Of a stretch of 13,621 nt of DNA, positions 1 to 6,146 are shown piece by piece. The notes beneath the pieces are model-generated. The model searched no databases and was not told the origin of the DNA. It worked only from the letters and a program-made list of their open reading frames with translations. Position 1 is the first letter of the stretch. Each line of letters opens with the position of its first letter. Both the position numbers and the translations under genes were made by a program. Source of the DNA: Pseudomonadota bacterium (GTDB taxonomy: Bacteria; Pseudomonadota; Alphaproteobacteria; Acetobacterales; Acetobacteraceae); contig JAKBCX010000011.1 in assembly GCA_021807465.1 (NCBI GenBank), positions 1 to 13,621 of the forward strand, given 5' to 3'.

Positions 1-2741
1 TTGTGGATTGCACCTTCAAGGTCGCCAACGGCGAGGGCGGTTTGCGCCGCGCCATCGAGCGTATTCGCCGCGAGGCCGAGGAAGGTGTGCGCGCGGGCTG
101 CACGCACGTTATCCTCACCGACGAGGCCATGGGCGCCGAGCGCGCGCCGATCCCGATGATCCTCGCCACGGGTGCTGTGCATACGCATCTCGTCCGGCAA
201 TCCCTGCGAACCTTCACCTCGCTGAATGTACGTTCCGCGGAGTGCTTGGATGTGCATTATTTCGCTGTGCTCGTGGGCGTGGGCGCAACCACGGTGAATG
301 CGTATCTCGCGCAGGAATGCATCGCCGACCGCCATGCACGCGGGCTGTTCGGTAAAATCTCGCTCAAGGAAGCCGTGGGCCGGTACAAGAAGGCGGTGGA
401 TAAAGGGCTGTTGAAGGTGATGTCGAAGCTCGGTATCTCGGTCATCTCCTCCTATCGTGGCGGCTATAATTTCGAGGCCATTGGTCTTTCCCGCGCTTTG
501 GTGGGCGAGTTCTTCCCCGGCATGCCGTCGCGCATTTCCGGCATCGGCCTGCCCGGCATCGCGCATGAGGTGCTGGAGCTGCATAAATCAGCCTGGAGCG
601 GCAACATCGTGCCGCTGGAAGTGGGCGGCCAGTACCGGCTACGCCGCAATGGCGAGGCCCATGCGTTCGACAATAACGCCATTCACCTGCTGCAAACCGC
701 GGTGGGGACGAACAGCTACAAGGCGTACAAAAAATATTCCGACATGGTACGCAAGCAGAAGCCGGTGGCGTTGCGCGATTTGCTCGATTTCCGCACAGAC
801 GGGCTGACGCCGATTTTGGTGGACGAGGTTGAGAGCATCACGGAAATCCGCAAGCGGCTGCTGGCCCCCGGCATTTCGCTGGGCGCGCTCTCGCCAGAAG
901 CGCACGAGACCCTCTCGATCGCCATGAATCGCATCGGCGCACGGTCAGACTCGGGCGAAGGCGGCGAAGACCCCGCGCGCGCCGAGCCGCGCCCGAATGG
1001 TGACAATGCCTCTTCCGCCATCAAGCAGATCGCTTCTGGCCGTTTCGGCGTGACGGCGGAATATCTCAACGATTGCAAGGAAATCGAGATCAAGGTGGCG
1101 CAGGGCGCCAAGCCGGGTGAGGGCGGGCAGTTGCCTGGCTTCAAGGTGACCGAGCTTATCGCCAGGTTGCGCCACTCCACGCCGGGGGTGATGCTCATCT
1201 CCCCGCCGCCGCATCACGATATCTACTCCATCGAGGACCTGGCCCAGCTCATCTACGATCTGAAACAGATCAACCCGCGCGCCACGGTATGCGTCAAGCT
1301 GGTGTCGCGTTCGGGCATCGGCACCATCGCGGCTGGCGTGGCCAAGGCGAAGGCTGATGCGATTCTCGTCTCCGGCCACGTCGGTGGCACGGGCGCATCT
1401 CCGCAATCCAGCATTAAATACGCGGGTATGCCGTGGGAGATGGGGCTTTCCGAAGCGCACCAGGTGCTCATGCTCAACCGCTTGCGCCACCAAGTGGTGC
1501 TGCGCACCGATGGCGGCATTAAAACCGGGCGCGATGTGGTGATTGCCGCCATGCTGGGTGCGGAAGAGTTTGGCATCGGCACGGCCAGCCTCGTGGCCAT
1601 GGGGTGCATCATGGTGCGCCAGTGCCACAGCAACACCTGCCCGGTGGGCGTATGCACGCAGGATGAAGCTCTGCGCCAGAAATTCGAAGGCACGCCGGAG
1701 AAAGTTATCAATCTCTTCTCCTTCATCGCCGAGGAAGTGCGCGAGATTCTGGCACAGCTTGGTTTCCGCAGCCTGCGCGACATCGTGGGCCGCGCCGACT
1801 TGTTGCACCAGATTTCGCGCGGCGCGGACTATCTGGACGATCTCGACCTCAACCCACTCCTGGCCCAGGCCGACCCTGGCCCCTATGCGCGCTATTGCAC
1901 GCGCGAAGGGCGCAACGAAGTGCCGGAGACCTTGGACGCGCAGATGATCGAGGATGCCGCGCCGTTCTTCATGAATGGCGAGAAGATGCAGTTGCAGTAT
2001 AATATCCGCAACACGCACCGCGCCATCGGCACCAAGTTCAGCAGCCAGATCGTAGCCAAATACCGCAAGGTGAAGCTGCAGCCGGACCATGTTACGGTAC
2101 GCCTGCGCGGCTCGGCGGGGCAGTCGCTCGGCGCATTCGCTGTGGGCGGGCTGAAGCTGGAAGTGTTTGGCGACGCCAACGACTATGTGGGCAAGGGCCT
2201 CTCCGGCGGTGTTATCGTGGTGCGTCCGGGCGCATCATCCAAGCTCAAGACCAATCTCAACACCATTGTCGGCAATACGGTACTTTACGGCGCCACCTCC
2301 GGCGCCTTGTTCGCGGCGGGTACGGCGGGCGAGCGTTTTGCCGTGCGCAACTCCGGCGCCACCGCCGTTGTGGAAGGCATGGGCTGCAATGGCTGCGAGT
2401 ATATGACCGGCGGCACGGTGGTGAGCCTGGGTGAAGTGGGCGATAATTTCGGCGCCGGCTTCACGGGCGGCCTGGCCTTCATCTACGACCGCGAGAAGAA
2501 ATTCGAGCTGCGGGTGAATGCCGAGACGCTGCATTGGCAGCGCGTTTCATCCGCCTATTGGGGCGGGGTGCTGAAGAACCTTGTGGAACGCCACGCGGCG
2601 GAGACCGAAAGCCGCTACGCCGCCACGCTGCTGAATGACTGGGACCGCGAGTTCCCGCATTTCTGGCAGGTGGTACCTAAGGACTTCATAAAGTACCTGC
2701 CAGTGCCGCTGGACGAGCAGGAACAAGCCGCAACGGCGTAA
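1..2741 (+). CDS. gltB: Glutamate synthase (NADPH) large subunit GltB, C-terminal 912+ residues (5' partial)
   Basis: Large subunit of glutamate synthase, which with GltD makes two glutamates from glutamine and 2-oxoglutarate in ammonia assimilation. The reading frame is open at the left edge, and the GTG at base 3 is an internal valine, not a start. The N-terminal glutaminase domain and part of the central domain, roughly 570 residues by comparison with the usual 1,480-1,520, lie outside. Visible (residue 1 = base 3) are the rest of the central domain to about 190, an FMN/2-oxoglutarate barrel about 245-615 with GHVGGTGASPQ near 458-468 and RTDGGIKTGRD near 501-511, and a C-terminal GXGXG beta-helix about 668-850. 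Cysteines 535, 541 and 546 have the C-x5-C-x4-C spacing of the 3Fe-4S cluster. The gene looks intact to its TAA. GltD is not directly downstream; a terminator-like hairpin follows. Confidence 0.97.
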   Translation, partial: VDCTFKVANGEGGLRRAIERIRREAEEGVRAGCTHVILTDEAMGAERAPIPMILATGAVHTHLVRQSLRTFTSLNVRSAECLDVHYFAVLVGVGATTVNAYLAQECIADRHARGLFGKISLKEAVGRYKKAVDKGLLKVMSKLGISVISSYRGGYNFEAIGLSRALVGEFFPGMPSRISGIGLPGIAHEVLELHKSAWSGNIVPLEVGGQYRLRRNGEAHAFDNNAIHLLQTAVGTNSYKAYKKYSDMVRKQKPVALRDLLDFRTDGLTPILVDEVESITEIRKRLLAPGISLGALSPEAHETLSIAMNRIGARSDSGEGGEDPARAEPRPNGDNASSAIKQIASGRFGVTAEYLNDCKEIEIKVAQGAKPGEGGQLPGFKVTELIARLRHSTPGVMLISPPPHHDIYSIEDLAQLIYDLKQINPRATVCVKLVSRSGIGTIAAGVAKAKADAILVSGHVGGTGASPQSSIKYAGMPWEMGLSEAHQVLMLNRLRHQVVLRTDGGIKTGRDVVIAAMLGAEEFGIGTASLVAMGCIMVRQCHSNTCPVGVCTQDEALRQKFEGTPEKVINLFSFIAEEVREILAQLGFRSLRDIVGRADLLHQISRGADYLDDLDLNPLLAQADPGPYARYCTREGRNEVPETLDAQMIEDAAPFFMNGEKMQLQYNIRNTHRAIGTKFSSQIVAKYRKVKLQPDHVTVRLRGSAGQSLGAFAVGGLKLEVFGDANDYVGKGLSGGVIVVRPGASSKLKTNLNTIVGNTVLYGATSGALFAAGTAGERFAVRNSGATAVVEGMGCNGCEYMTGGTVVSLGEVGDNFGAGFTGGLAFIYDREKKFELRVNAETLHWQRVSSAYWGGVLKNLVERHAAETESRYAATLLNDWDREFPHFWQVVPKDFIKYLPVPLDEQEQAATA

Positions 2742-2747
2742 ACCATA

Positions 2748-2780
2748 CCGGCACCGGAAATACCCGGCGCCGGATTTTGT
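2748..2780 (+). terminator. Probable intrinsic terminator of gltB
   Basis: Six bases after the gltB stop, CCGGCACCGG (2748-2757) can pair with CCGGCGCCGG (2764-2773). This gives a 10-bp stem with one internal A-C mismatch, a six-base loop, and ATTTTGT just after it. The T-run is short (four), so termination may be incomplete. The right arm is itself a perfect palindrome. Confidence 0.6.
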
Positions 2781-2797
2781 AACAGCCTCGCCAGAAT

Positions 2798-2824
2798 AGC
2801 CGCAGGGCCAAATACCCTGCGGCT
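2798..2824. repeat. Perfect 10-bp inverted repeat downstream of gltB
   Basis: AGCCGCAGGG (2798-2807) and CCCTGCGGCT (2815-2824) are exact reverse complements around the seven-base loop CCAAATA. No T-run follows on either strand, so this is not a classical intrinsic terminator. It may act as a 3'-end stabiliser for gltB mRNA, as a second pause element, or as a site in the fzlA upstream region. No second copy was noticed in the window. Confidence 0.55.
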
Positions 2825-2852
2825 GCACCATGGCGCGGCGCAAATCCCCATC

Positions 2853-2881
2853 TTTCCTCGCATCGGCGCTGGTGTCATAAT
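2853..2881 (+). promoter_or_regulatory. Possible fzlA promoter implying a leaderless transcript
   Basis: CATAAT at 2876-2881 matches five of six bases of a -10 box. The best upstream element at 17-bp spacing is TTTCCT (2853-2858), a weak -35. A start about seven bases after the -10 would fall on or next to the fzlA ATG at 2888, and there is no Shine-Dalgarno sequence in front of that ATG. The two observations support each other but remain a prediction. Confidence 0.3.
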
Positions 2882-2887
2882 TTACCT

Positions 2888-3559
2888 ATGCGAGTCCTGT
2901 ACCACCTCCCGCTATCGCCATATTCGCGCAAGGTACGGCTCGTGCTGGCTGAAAAGCGCCTGCCATTCGACCTTAAAATCGAAAAAGTCTGGGAGCGGCA
3001 GCCATCTTATCTGGAATTGAACCCCGCCTGCACTGTACCCGCGCTGGTGGAGGATAGCGGGCTGGTCGTCCCCGATTCGCGCGTCATTTGCGAATATCTG
3101 GAAGAAGCATACCCGGATGTATGCCTGCTGCCGCGTACCTCGATGGAAGAGCGCGTGGAAACGCGCCGCCTCGTGGCGTGGTTCGACGAGAAATTCTGGG
3201 ACGAGGTAGCGCGTAACCTGCTGTGGGAAAAAACACTGAAGCAATCGCTAAAGCTCGGCCCGCCGGATGCAAACGCGCTACGCGCCGGATATGCGAATTT
3301 GAAGCAGCATCTGCTCTATATTGGGTGGCTGGCGGAGCATCGCAGCTGGCTCGCCGGGTCAACCCTCACCATTGCCGATTTCGCCGCCGCCGCCATGCTC
3401 TCCAGCCTCGATTTTCTTGGCGATGTGGATTGGAGCGCCTCGCAGGCCGCGAAGGACTGGTACGCCCGCATTAAAAGCCGCCCCAGCTTCCGGGCCATAT
3501 TATCCGACCGCGTGAACGGCATGGTGCCGCCGCCGCATTACGCGGATTTGGATTTCTAA
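2888..3559 (+). CDS. fzlA: FtsZ-binding protein FzlA (glutathione S-transferase fold)
   Basis: FzlA belongs to the glutathione S-transferase superfamily. In Caulobacter it binds FtsZ filaments and controls constriction during division, and it is not known to act as a transferase. Here, 223 residues show a thioredoxin-like N-terminal domain (LYHLPLSPYSRKVRLVLAEK at 4-23, NPACTVPAL near 45-53, and a DSRVICEYLEE segment) and an alpha-helical C-terminal domain with LLWEK and ADFAAAA. The protein ends in PPPHYADLDF. As I recall the family, that tail together with the LLWEK region and the overall length separates FzlA from ordinary transferases. The ATG at 2888 gives a full-length family N-terminus but lacks a Shine-Dalgarno sequence. 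The gene appears monocistronic, set between the gltB terminator and its own. A generic glutathione S-transferase is the alternative, which I think is less likely. Confidence 0.82.
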   Translation: MRVLYHLPLSPYSRKVRLVLAEKRLPFDLKIEKVWERQPSYLELNPACTVPALVEDSGLVVPDSRVICEYLEEAYPDVCLLPRTSMEERVETRRLVAWFDEKFWDEVARNLLWEKTLKQSLKLGPPDANALRAGYANLKQHLLYIGWLAEHRSWLAGSTLTIADFAAAAMLSSLDFLGDVDWSASQAAKDWYARIKSRPSFRAILSDRVNGMVPPPHYADLDF

Positions 3560-3579
3560 CCGTTATCCGCGTAAGTTTT
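3538..3579 (+). terminator. Terminator-like inverted repeat across the fzlA stop codon
   Basis: TTACGCGGAT (3538-3547, inside the last fzlA codons) and ATCCGCGTAA (3565-3574) are perfect reverse complements, separated by 17 bases that include the TAA stop. GTTTTA follows the right arm. The loop is long and the T-run short, but the position directly at the gene end fits a fzlA terminator. Confidence 0.5.
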
Positions 3580-3652
3580 ACCCCATGCCAAACAGGCTCT
3601 AAGCTAAAAATCGCGTAAATTCAGGACGCTTACAGCGCTCCATAGCACGCTC

Positions 3653-3682
3653 TTGACGCCCCGCGCGCGGCCTGGGTTGATT
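3653..3682 (+). promoter_or_regulatory. Weak candidate promoter for the SDR gene
   Basis: TTGACG (3653-3658) matches five of six bases of a -35 box. With an 18-bp spacer the next hexamer is TTGATT (3677-3682), a poor -10. A start from this pair would fall at about the ATG at 3688, which has no Shine-Dalgarno sequence. Nothing else is recognised in the 3580-3687 gap. Treat this as a hint only. Confidence 0.2.
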
Positions 3683-3687
3683 ACGCC

Positions 3688-4578
3688 ATGAACCTACTGA
3701 TTTTCGGCCTGGGCTATTCCGGCCGCGCCATTGCACGGGCGGCGGTGGCCGCTGGTTACAGCGTAGCCGCCACAACCAGGGGCGCCGCCGCGCCCGAGCC
3801 TGGGGTTACGCTCACCCCCTTCAACCACGCCCATGCGGCCATAGAGGCTGCCACCCATATCGTGGCCACCGCCGCGCCCGATGAGCATGGCGACCCCGTA
3901 TTGGCCCGCTACCACGCAGCGCTGAAAGCCGCGCCGCATCTGCGCTGGATCGGCTATCTCTCCACCACCGGCGTGTATGGCGATGCAGGCGGCGCCTGGG
4001 TGGATGAAACCACCAAGCCTCATCCCGGTTCAGAACGCACACGCCGCCGCGTGGCCGCGGAGCAGGCATGGCAGCACCTCACGCGCTCCGATTCCGGCAA
4101 AATGCTGGCTGCGGAGGAGGAACGGGATTTCGCTGTCGCCATTTTCCGCCTTGCGGGAATTTACGGCCCGGGCCGCTCGATGCTGGACGATTTACGCGCA
4201 GGGCAGGGGCGGCATGTGGTCAAGCCAGGTCATTTGTTTGGGCGCATCCACCGCGATGACATCGCCCAGGGCGTGCTGGCGGCCCTACGGCTTGAAGCAG
4301 GTGGAATTTTTAACTTTAGCGATGACGAGCCCGCCGCCAGCGCCGATGTAGTATGCGAAGCCGCCCGCCTGCTGGGCACGGAGCCGCCCCCGCCCGTGCC
4401 CTTCGAAGAAGCGGCAAAAACCATGTCCCCCATGGCGCTCAGCTTCTGGGCCGATAACCGCAAAGTCTCGGCCGCGCGCACCAAGCGCGCTTTAGGGATA
4501 GAATGGCGCTACCCCACCTACCGTGAGGGGCTACGCGCCATTCTGGCCGAGGAAGCGAGCCAAACAAACGCCAGCTAG
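3688..4578 (+). CDS. Atypical SDR / NAD-dependent epimerase-family protein (YeeZ-like)
   Basis: Rossmann-fold protein of 296 residues in the atypical short-chain dehydrogenase/reductase group that includes E. coli YeeZ, whose substrate is not known to me. The N-terminus carries the nucleotide-binding GLGYSG (G7-x-G9-xx-G12). LSTTGVYGD at 91-99 matches the extended-SDR strand seen in YeeZ, RLAGIYGPGR at 154-163 is the conserved epimerase segment, and IHRDDIAQGVLAAL at 187-200 is the usual C-terminal substrate-region helix. The active-site YxxxK expected near 115-125 is absent; that stretch is arginine-rich (ERTRRR). A dehydrogenase or epimerase reaction by the standard mechanism is therefore doubtful. 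The ATG at 3688 sits seven residues before the first glycine, as is normal, but has no clear ribosome binding site. The stop overlaps the convergent lipoprotein gene by four bases. Confidence 0.85.
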   Translation: MNLLIFGLGYSGRAIARAAVAAGYSVAATTRGAAAPEPGVTLTPFNHAHAAIEAATHIVATAAPDEHGDPVLARYHAALKAAPHLRWIGYLSTTGVYGDAGGAWVDETTKPHPGSERTRRRVAAEQAWQHLTRSDSGKMLAAEEERDFAVAIFRLAGIYGPGRSMLDDLRAGQGRHVVKPGHLFGRIHRDDIAQGVLAALRLEAGGIFNFSDDEPAASADVVCEAARLLGTEPPPPVPFEEAAKTMSPMALSFWADNRKVSAARTKRALGIEWRYPTYREGLRAILAEEASQTNAS

Positions 4579-5315
4579 TTCAAGCCCTCTGCGGTTGAGG
4601 TTCCAGCCTCTGTCAGCACCGTTGTCAGTGCCTTGATGGCAAGTTGCGGGCTGGCATCAAAGCCCGAATAGGTAGTGTAATTATAAGCAGAATCGGGTGT
4701 TTGATCGCCTCGCGCTGAGGAATACTGGAAAACACCTTGTGCGAGGGTGGTAGCGCCGTTCGCTGCAACAAGCCGGTATTTCATCTCGATAATGGGTTGG
4801 TAAGAATTTTCGAAGGCGCATATGCAATAGCCATCCTGCACCAGCACCACGTCGAGCAGCGGCACTTGAGATTGCGGGTAAGATTTGAGGAAATCAGCAC
4901 TGGGGCGTGCCACTGAAATCTGCGAGACAGTGTAACCCTCCGCTTCAAGTTGCCGCGTGATCGCATTTGTCAGGATTGTTTGAGCTGAAAAGCCGTGGTT
5001 GTTGAGAAGGCTGGTGAAATTGGCTTGGCGCTTATTTTGCGCGTTCTGCTCGATACTGCCACCAATGATGCCGCCAATGATGCCAAACTCGGGTAAAACG
5101 GCGCCCGCGGTTGTGACCGGCTTGATTGAAAGCATTGTTTCCTCAGGCGGAATATAAGGCGTGAGCAATGCGATATTCTTGCCGCCCTGGTGGTCGTAGG
5201 CCACCGTTGGGGCCAGGGGTTGCGGCGCGCAGCCCGTCACCAGCAGCGGCAGCACGATGGCCGTGATCGCTGTCCACTGGAATTCTTTTGCGATCTTGAT
5301 CAAGTTCTGCCTCAT
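4575..5315 (-). CDS. Putative outer-membrane lipoprotein of unknown function
   Basis: I do not recognise the family. The 246-residue product begins with a basic tip and a hydrophobic helix ending in the lipobox LVTG-C, so Cys29 should be lipidated by Lgt and become the mature N-terminus. Alanine at +2 suggests sorting to the outer membrane by Lol. A glycine-rich hydrophobic stretch at 78-87 (GIIGGIIGGS) may contact membrane or oligomerise. A later strand-like region holds two cysteines (DGYCICAF, Cys164 and Cys166). G+C is distinctly lower than in the neighbours: two 60-base blocks (4621-4680, 4981-5040) contain 31 and 29 G+C, against 43 in 4021-4080 of the adjacent SDR gene. The ATG at 5315 is the only sensible start, with a good -10 box upstream but no clear Shine-Dalgarno. 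It ends tail-to-tail with the SDR gene. Confidence 0.8.
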   Translation of the reverse strand: MRQNLIKIAKEFQWTAITAIVLPLLVTGCAPQPLAPTVAYDHQGGKNIALLTPYIPPEETMLSIKPVTTAGAVLPEFGIIGGIIGGSIEQNAQNKRQANFTSLLNNHGFSAQTILTNAITRQLEAEGYTVSQISVARPSADFLKSYPQSQVPLLDVVLVQDGYCICAFENSYQPIIEMKYRLVAANGATTLAQGVFQYSSARGDQTPDSAYNYTTYSGFDASPQLAIKALTTVLTEAGTSTAEGLN

Positions 5316-5342
5316 CCTGTTGCGTGCAATATTTGCATCGTT

Positions 5343-5370
5343 ATTGTATAGAAATTTCCCGACTCCGCAA
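5343..5370 (-). promoter_or_regulatory. Probable promoter of the lipoprotein gene
   Basis: On the minus strand TTGCGG (5370-5365) and TACAAT (5348-5343) are separated by 16 bp. The -10 matches five of six consensus bases, while only the TTG of the -35 is conserved. A start near 5336 would give a leader of about 20 bases. The pair lies in the 70-base gap between the hydrolase stop and the lipoprotein start, so the lipoprotein can be transcribed on its own. Confidence 0.4.
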
Positions 5371-5385
5371 CGGATGGACGAATTT

Positions 5386-6120
5386 TTAAGTCAGCTCGGC
5401 GAGGCTCGATGTCAGCAGAGCCAGATCCTCAGGCCGTGAGAGCCGGTGGTCGCCATCCTTCACAAAGGTCAGCCGCACGGCATCGCTCTCCAGCGCCTCG
5501 GCAATGCGGAGCGAGAGTTCCCAGGGCACGGAATCATCCCGCATGCCGTGCAGAAAATGCACCGGGCAGGTGAGGGGGATTTTACCGCCCAGAACCAGAT
5601 GGTTCTCGCCTTCTTCCAAAAACTTCAGCGTCCAGGGCAGCGGGTCGCCATATTCACTAGGCTGGTACAGCACGCCTTTTTCGCGCAGCTCCGCCATTTG
5701 TTCAGGTGTGATGCTGTTGCGGAGCAGGGTTTCGGTAAAATCCGCCGCCGGGGCGATGAGGATGATGCCTGTAACCGGGTTGGGCAGGCGCAGGGCGAGC
5801 AGCAGGGCAATCCATCCGCCCATCGAGGAGCCGGCGATGATAAGCGGCTGGTCCGGCACAATTTCCCGCACAATATGCGCCGCATCCGCCGCCCAGGCGC
5901 CGAGCGTGCCTTCCAGGAAATCGCCGCCGGACTGGCCATGGCCCGAATAATCGAAGCGCAGCATGGCTTGGCCGCGCGCACGGCAGTTTTCTTCCAGCGC
6001 CAGCGCCTTGGTGCCGGCCATGTCGGATGCATAGCCGGGGCAGAACACCACCACCGGCCCGGCGCCGGGCAGGAACTCATAAGCCAGCTCTACGCCTGGC
6101 TCCCGAAAAATGCTTGGCAT
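5386..6120 (-). CDS. Alpha/beta hydrolase, ABHD10-like serine esterase/thioesterase
   Basis: Alpha/beta-hydrolase-fold enzyme of 244 residues with the full catalytic set visible: the nucleophile elbow GSSMG at 97-101 (Ser99), an acid at Asp195 or Asp196 in HGMRDDSVPW, and His225 in KDGDHRLSRPEDL. The VVVFCPGY segment near 23-30 and FDYSGHGQSGG near 56-66 form the expected oxyanion and HG regions. The C-terminal VPW...KDGDHR pattern resembles ABHD10-type proteins, which are known as acyl-protein thioesterases and acyl-glucuronide esterases in animals; the bacterial substrate is unknown. No signal peptide, so probably cytoplasmic. The ATG at 6120 has a strong Shine-Dalgarno sequence. It is divergent from the glycosyltransferase gene with only 26 bases between starts, and the lipoprotein gene follows on the same strand after 70 bases. 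Confidence 0.88.
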   Translation of the reverse strand: MPSIFREPGVELAYEFLPGAGPVVVFCPGYASDMAGTKALALEENCRARGQAMLRFDYSGHGQSGGDFLEGTLGAWAADAAHIVREIVPDQPLIIAGSSMGGWIALLLALRLPNPVTGIILIAPAADFTETLLRNSITPEQMAELREKGVLYQPSEYGDPLPWTLKFLEEGENHLVLGGKIPLTCPVHFLHGMRDDSVPWELSLRIAEALESDAVRLTFVKDGDHRLSRPEDLALLTSSLAELT

Positions 6121-6126
6121 GGCAAT

Positions 6127-6134
6127 CTCCCCTT
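6127..6134 (-). promoter_or_regulatory. Strong Shine-Dalgarno of the alpha/beta hydrolase
   Basis: The minus strand reads AAGGGGAG, ending six bases before the ATG at 6120. It is one of the clearest ribosome binding sites in the window and fixes that start. It also lies in the leader of the divergent glycosyltransferase gene. Confidence 0.7.
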
Positions 6135-6146
6135 CAGCACAGAACC

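Noticed and set aside
945..2090. 381-codon open frame antisense to gltB
   Set aside because: It lies entirely inside the conserved FMN and GXGXG regions of gltB; its translation is alanine/arginine/histidine-rich shadow sequence with no recognisable domain.
3678..3690. TGATTACGCCA resembling the lacZ-alpha start region of cloning vectors
   Set aside because: The match is about ten bases with no further vector similarity on either side and a genuine gene starting there, so it is chance.
6027..6146. 40-codon N-terminal extension of the family 4 glycosyltransferase
   Set aside because: It would overlap the divergent hydrolase start and encodes proline/arginine-rich sequence not seen in the family.
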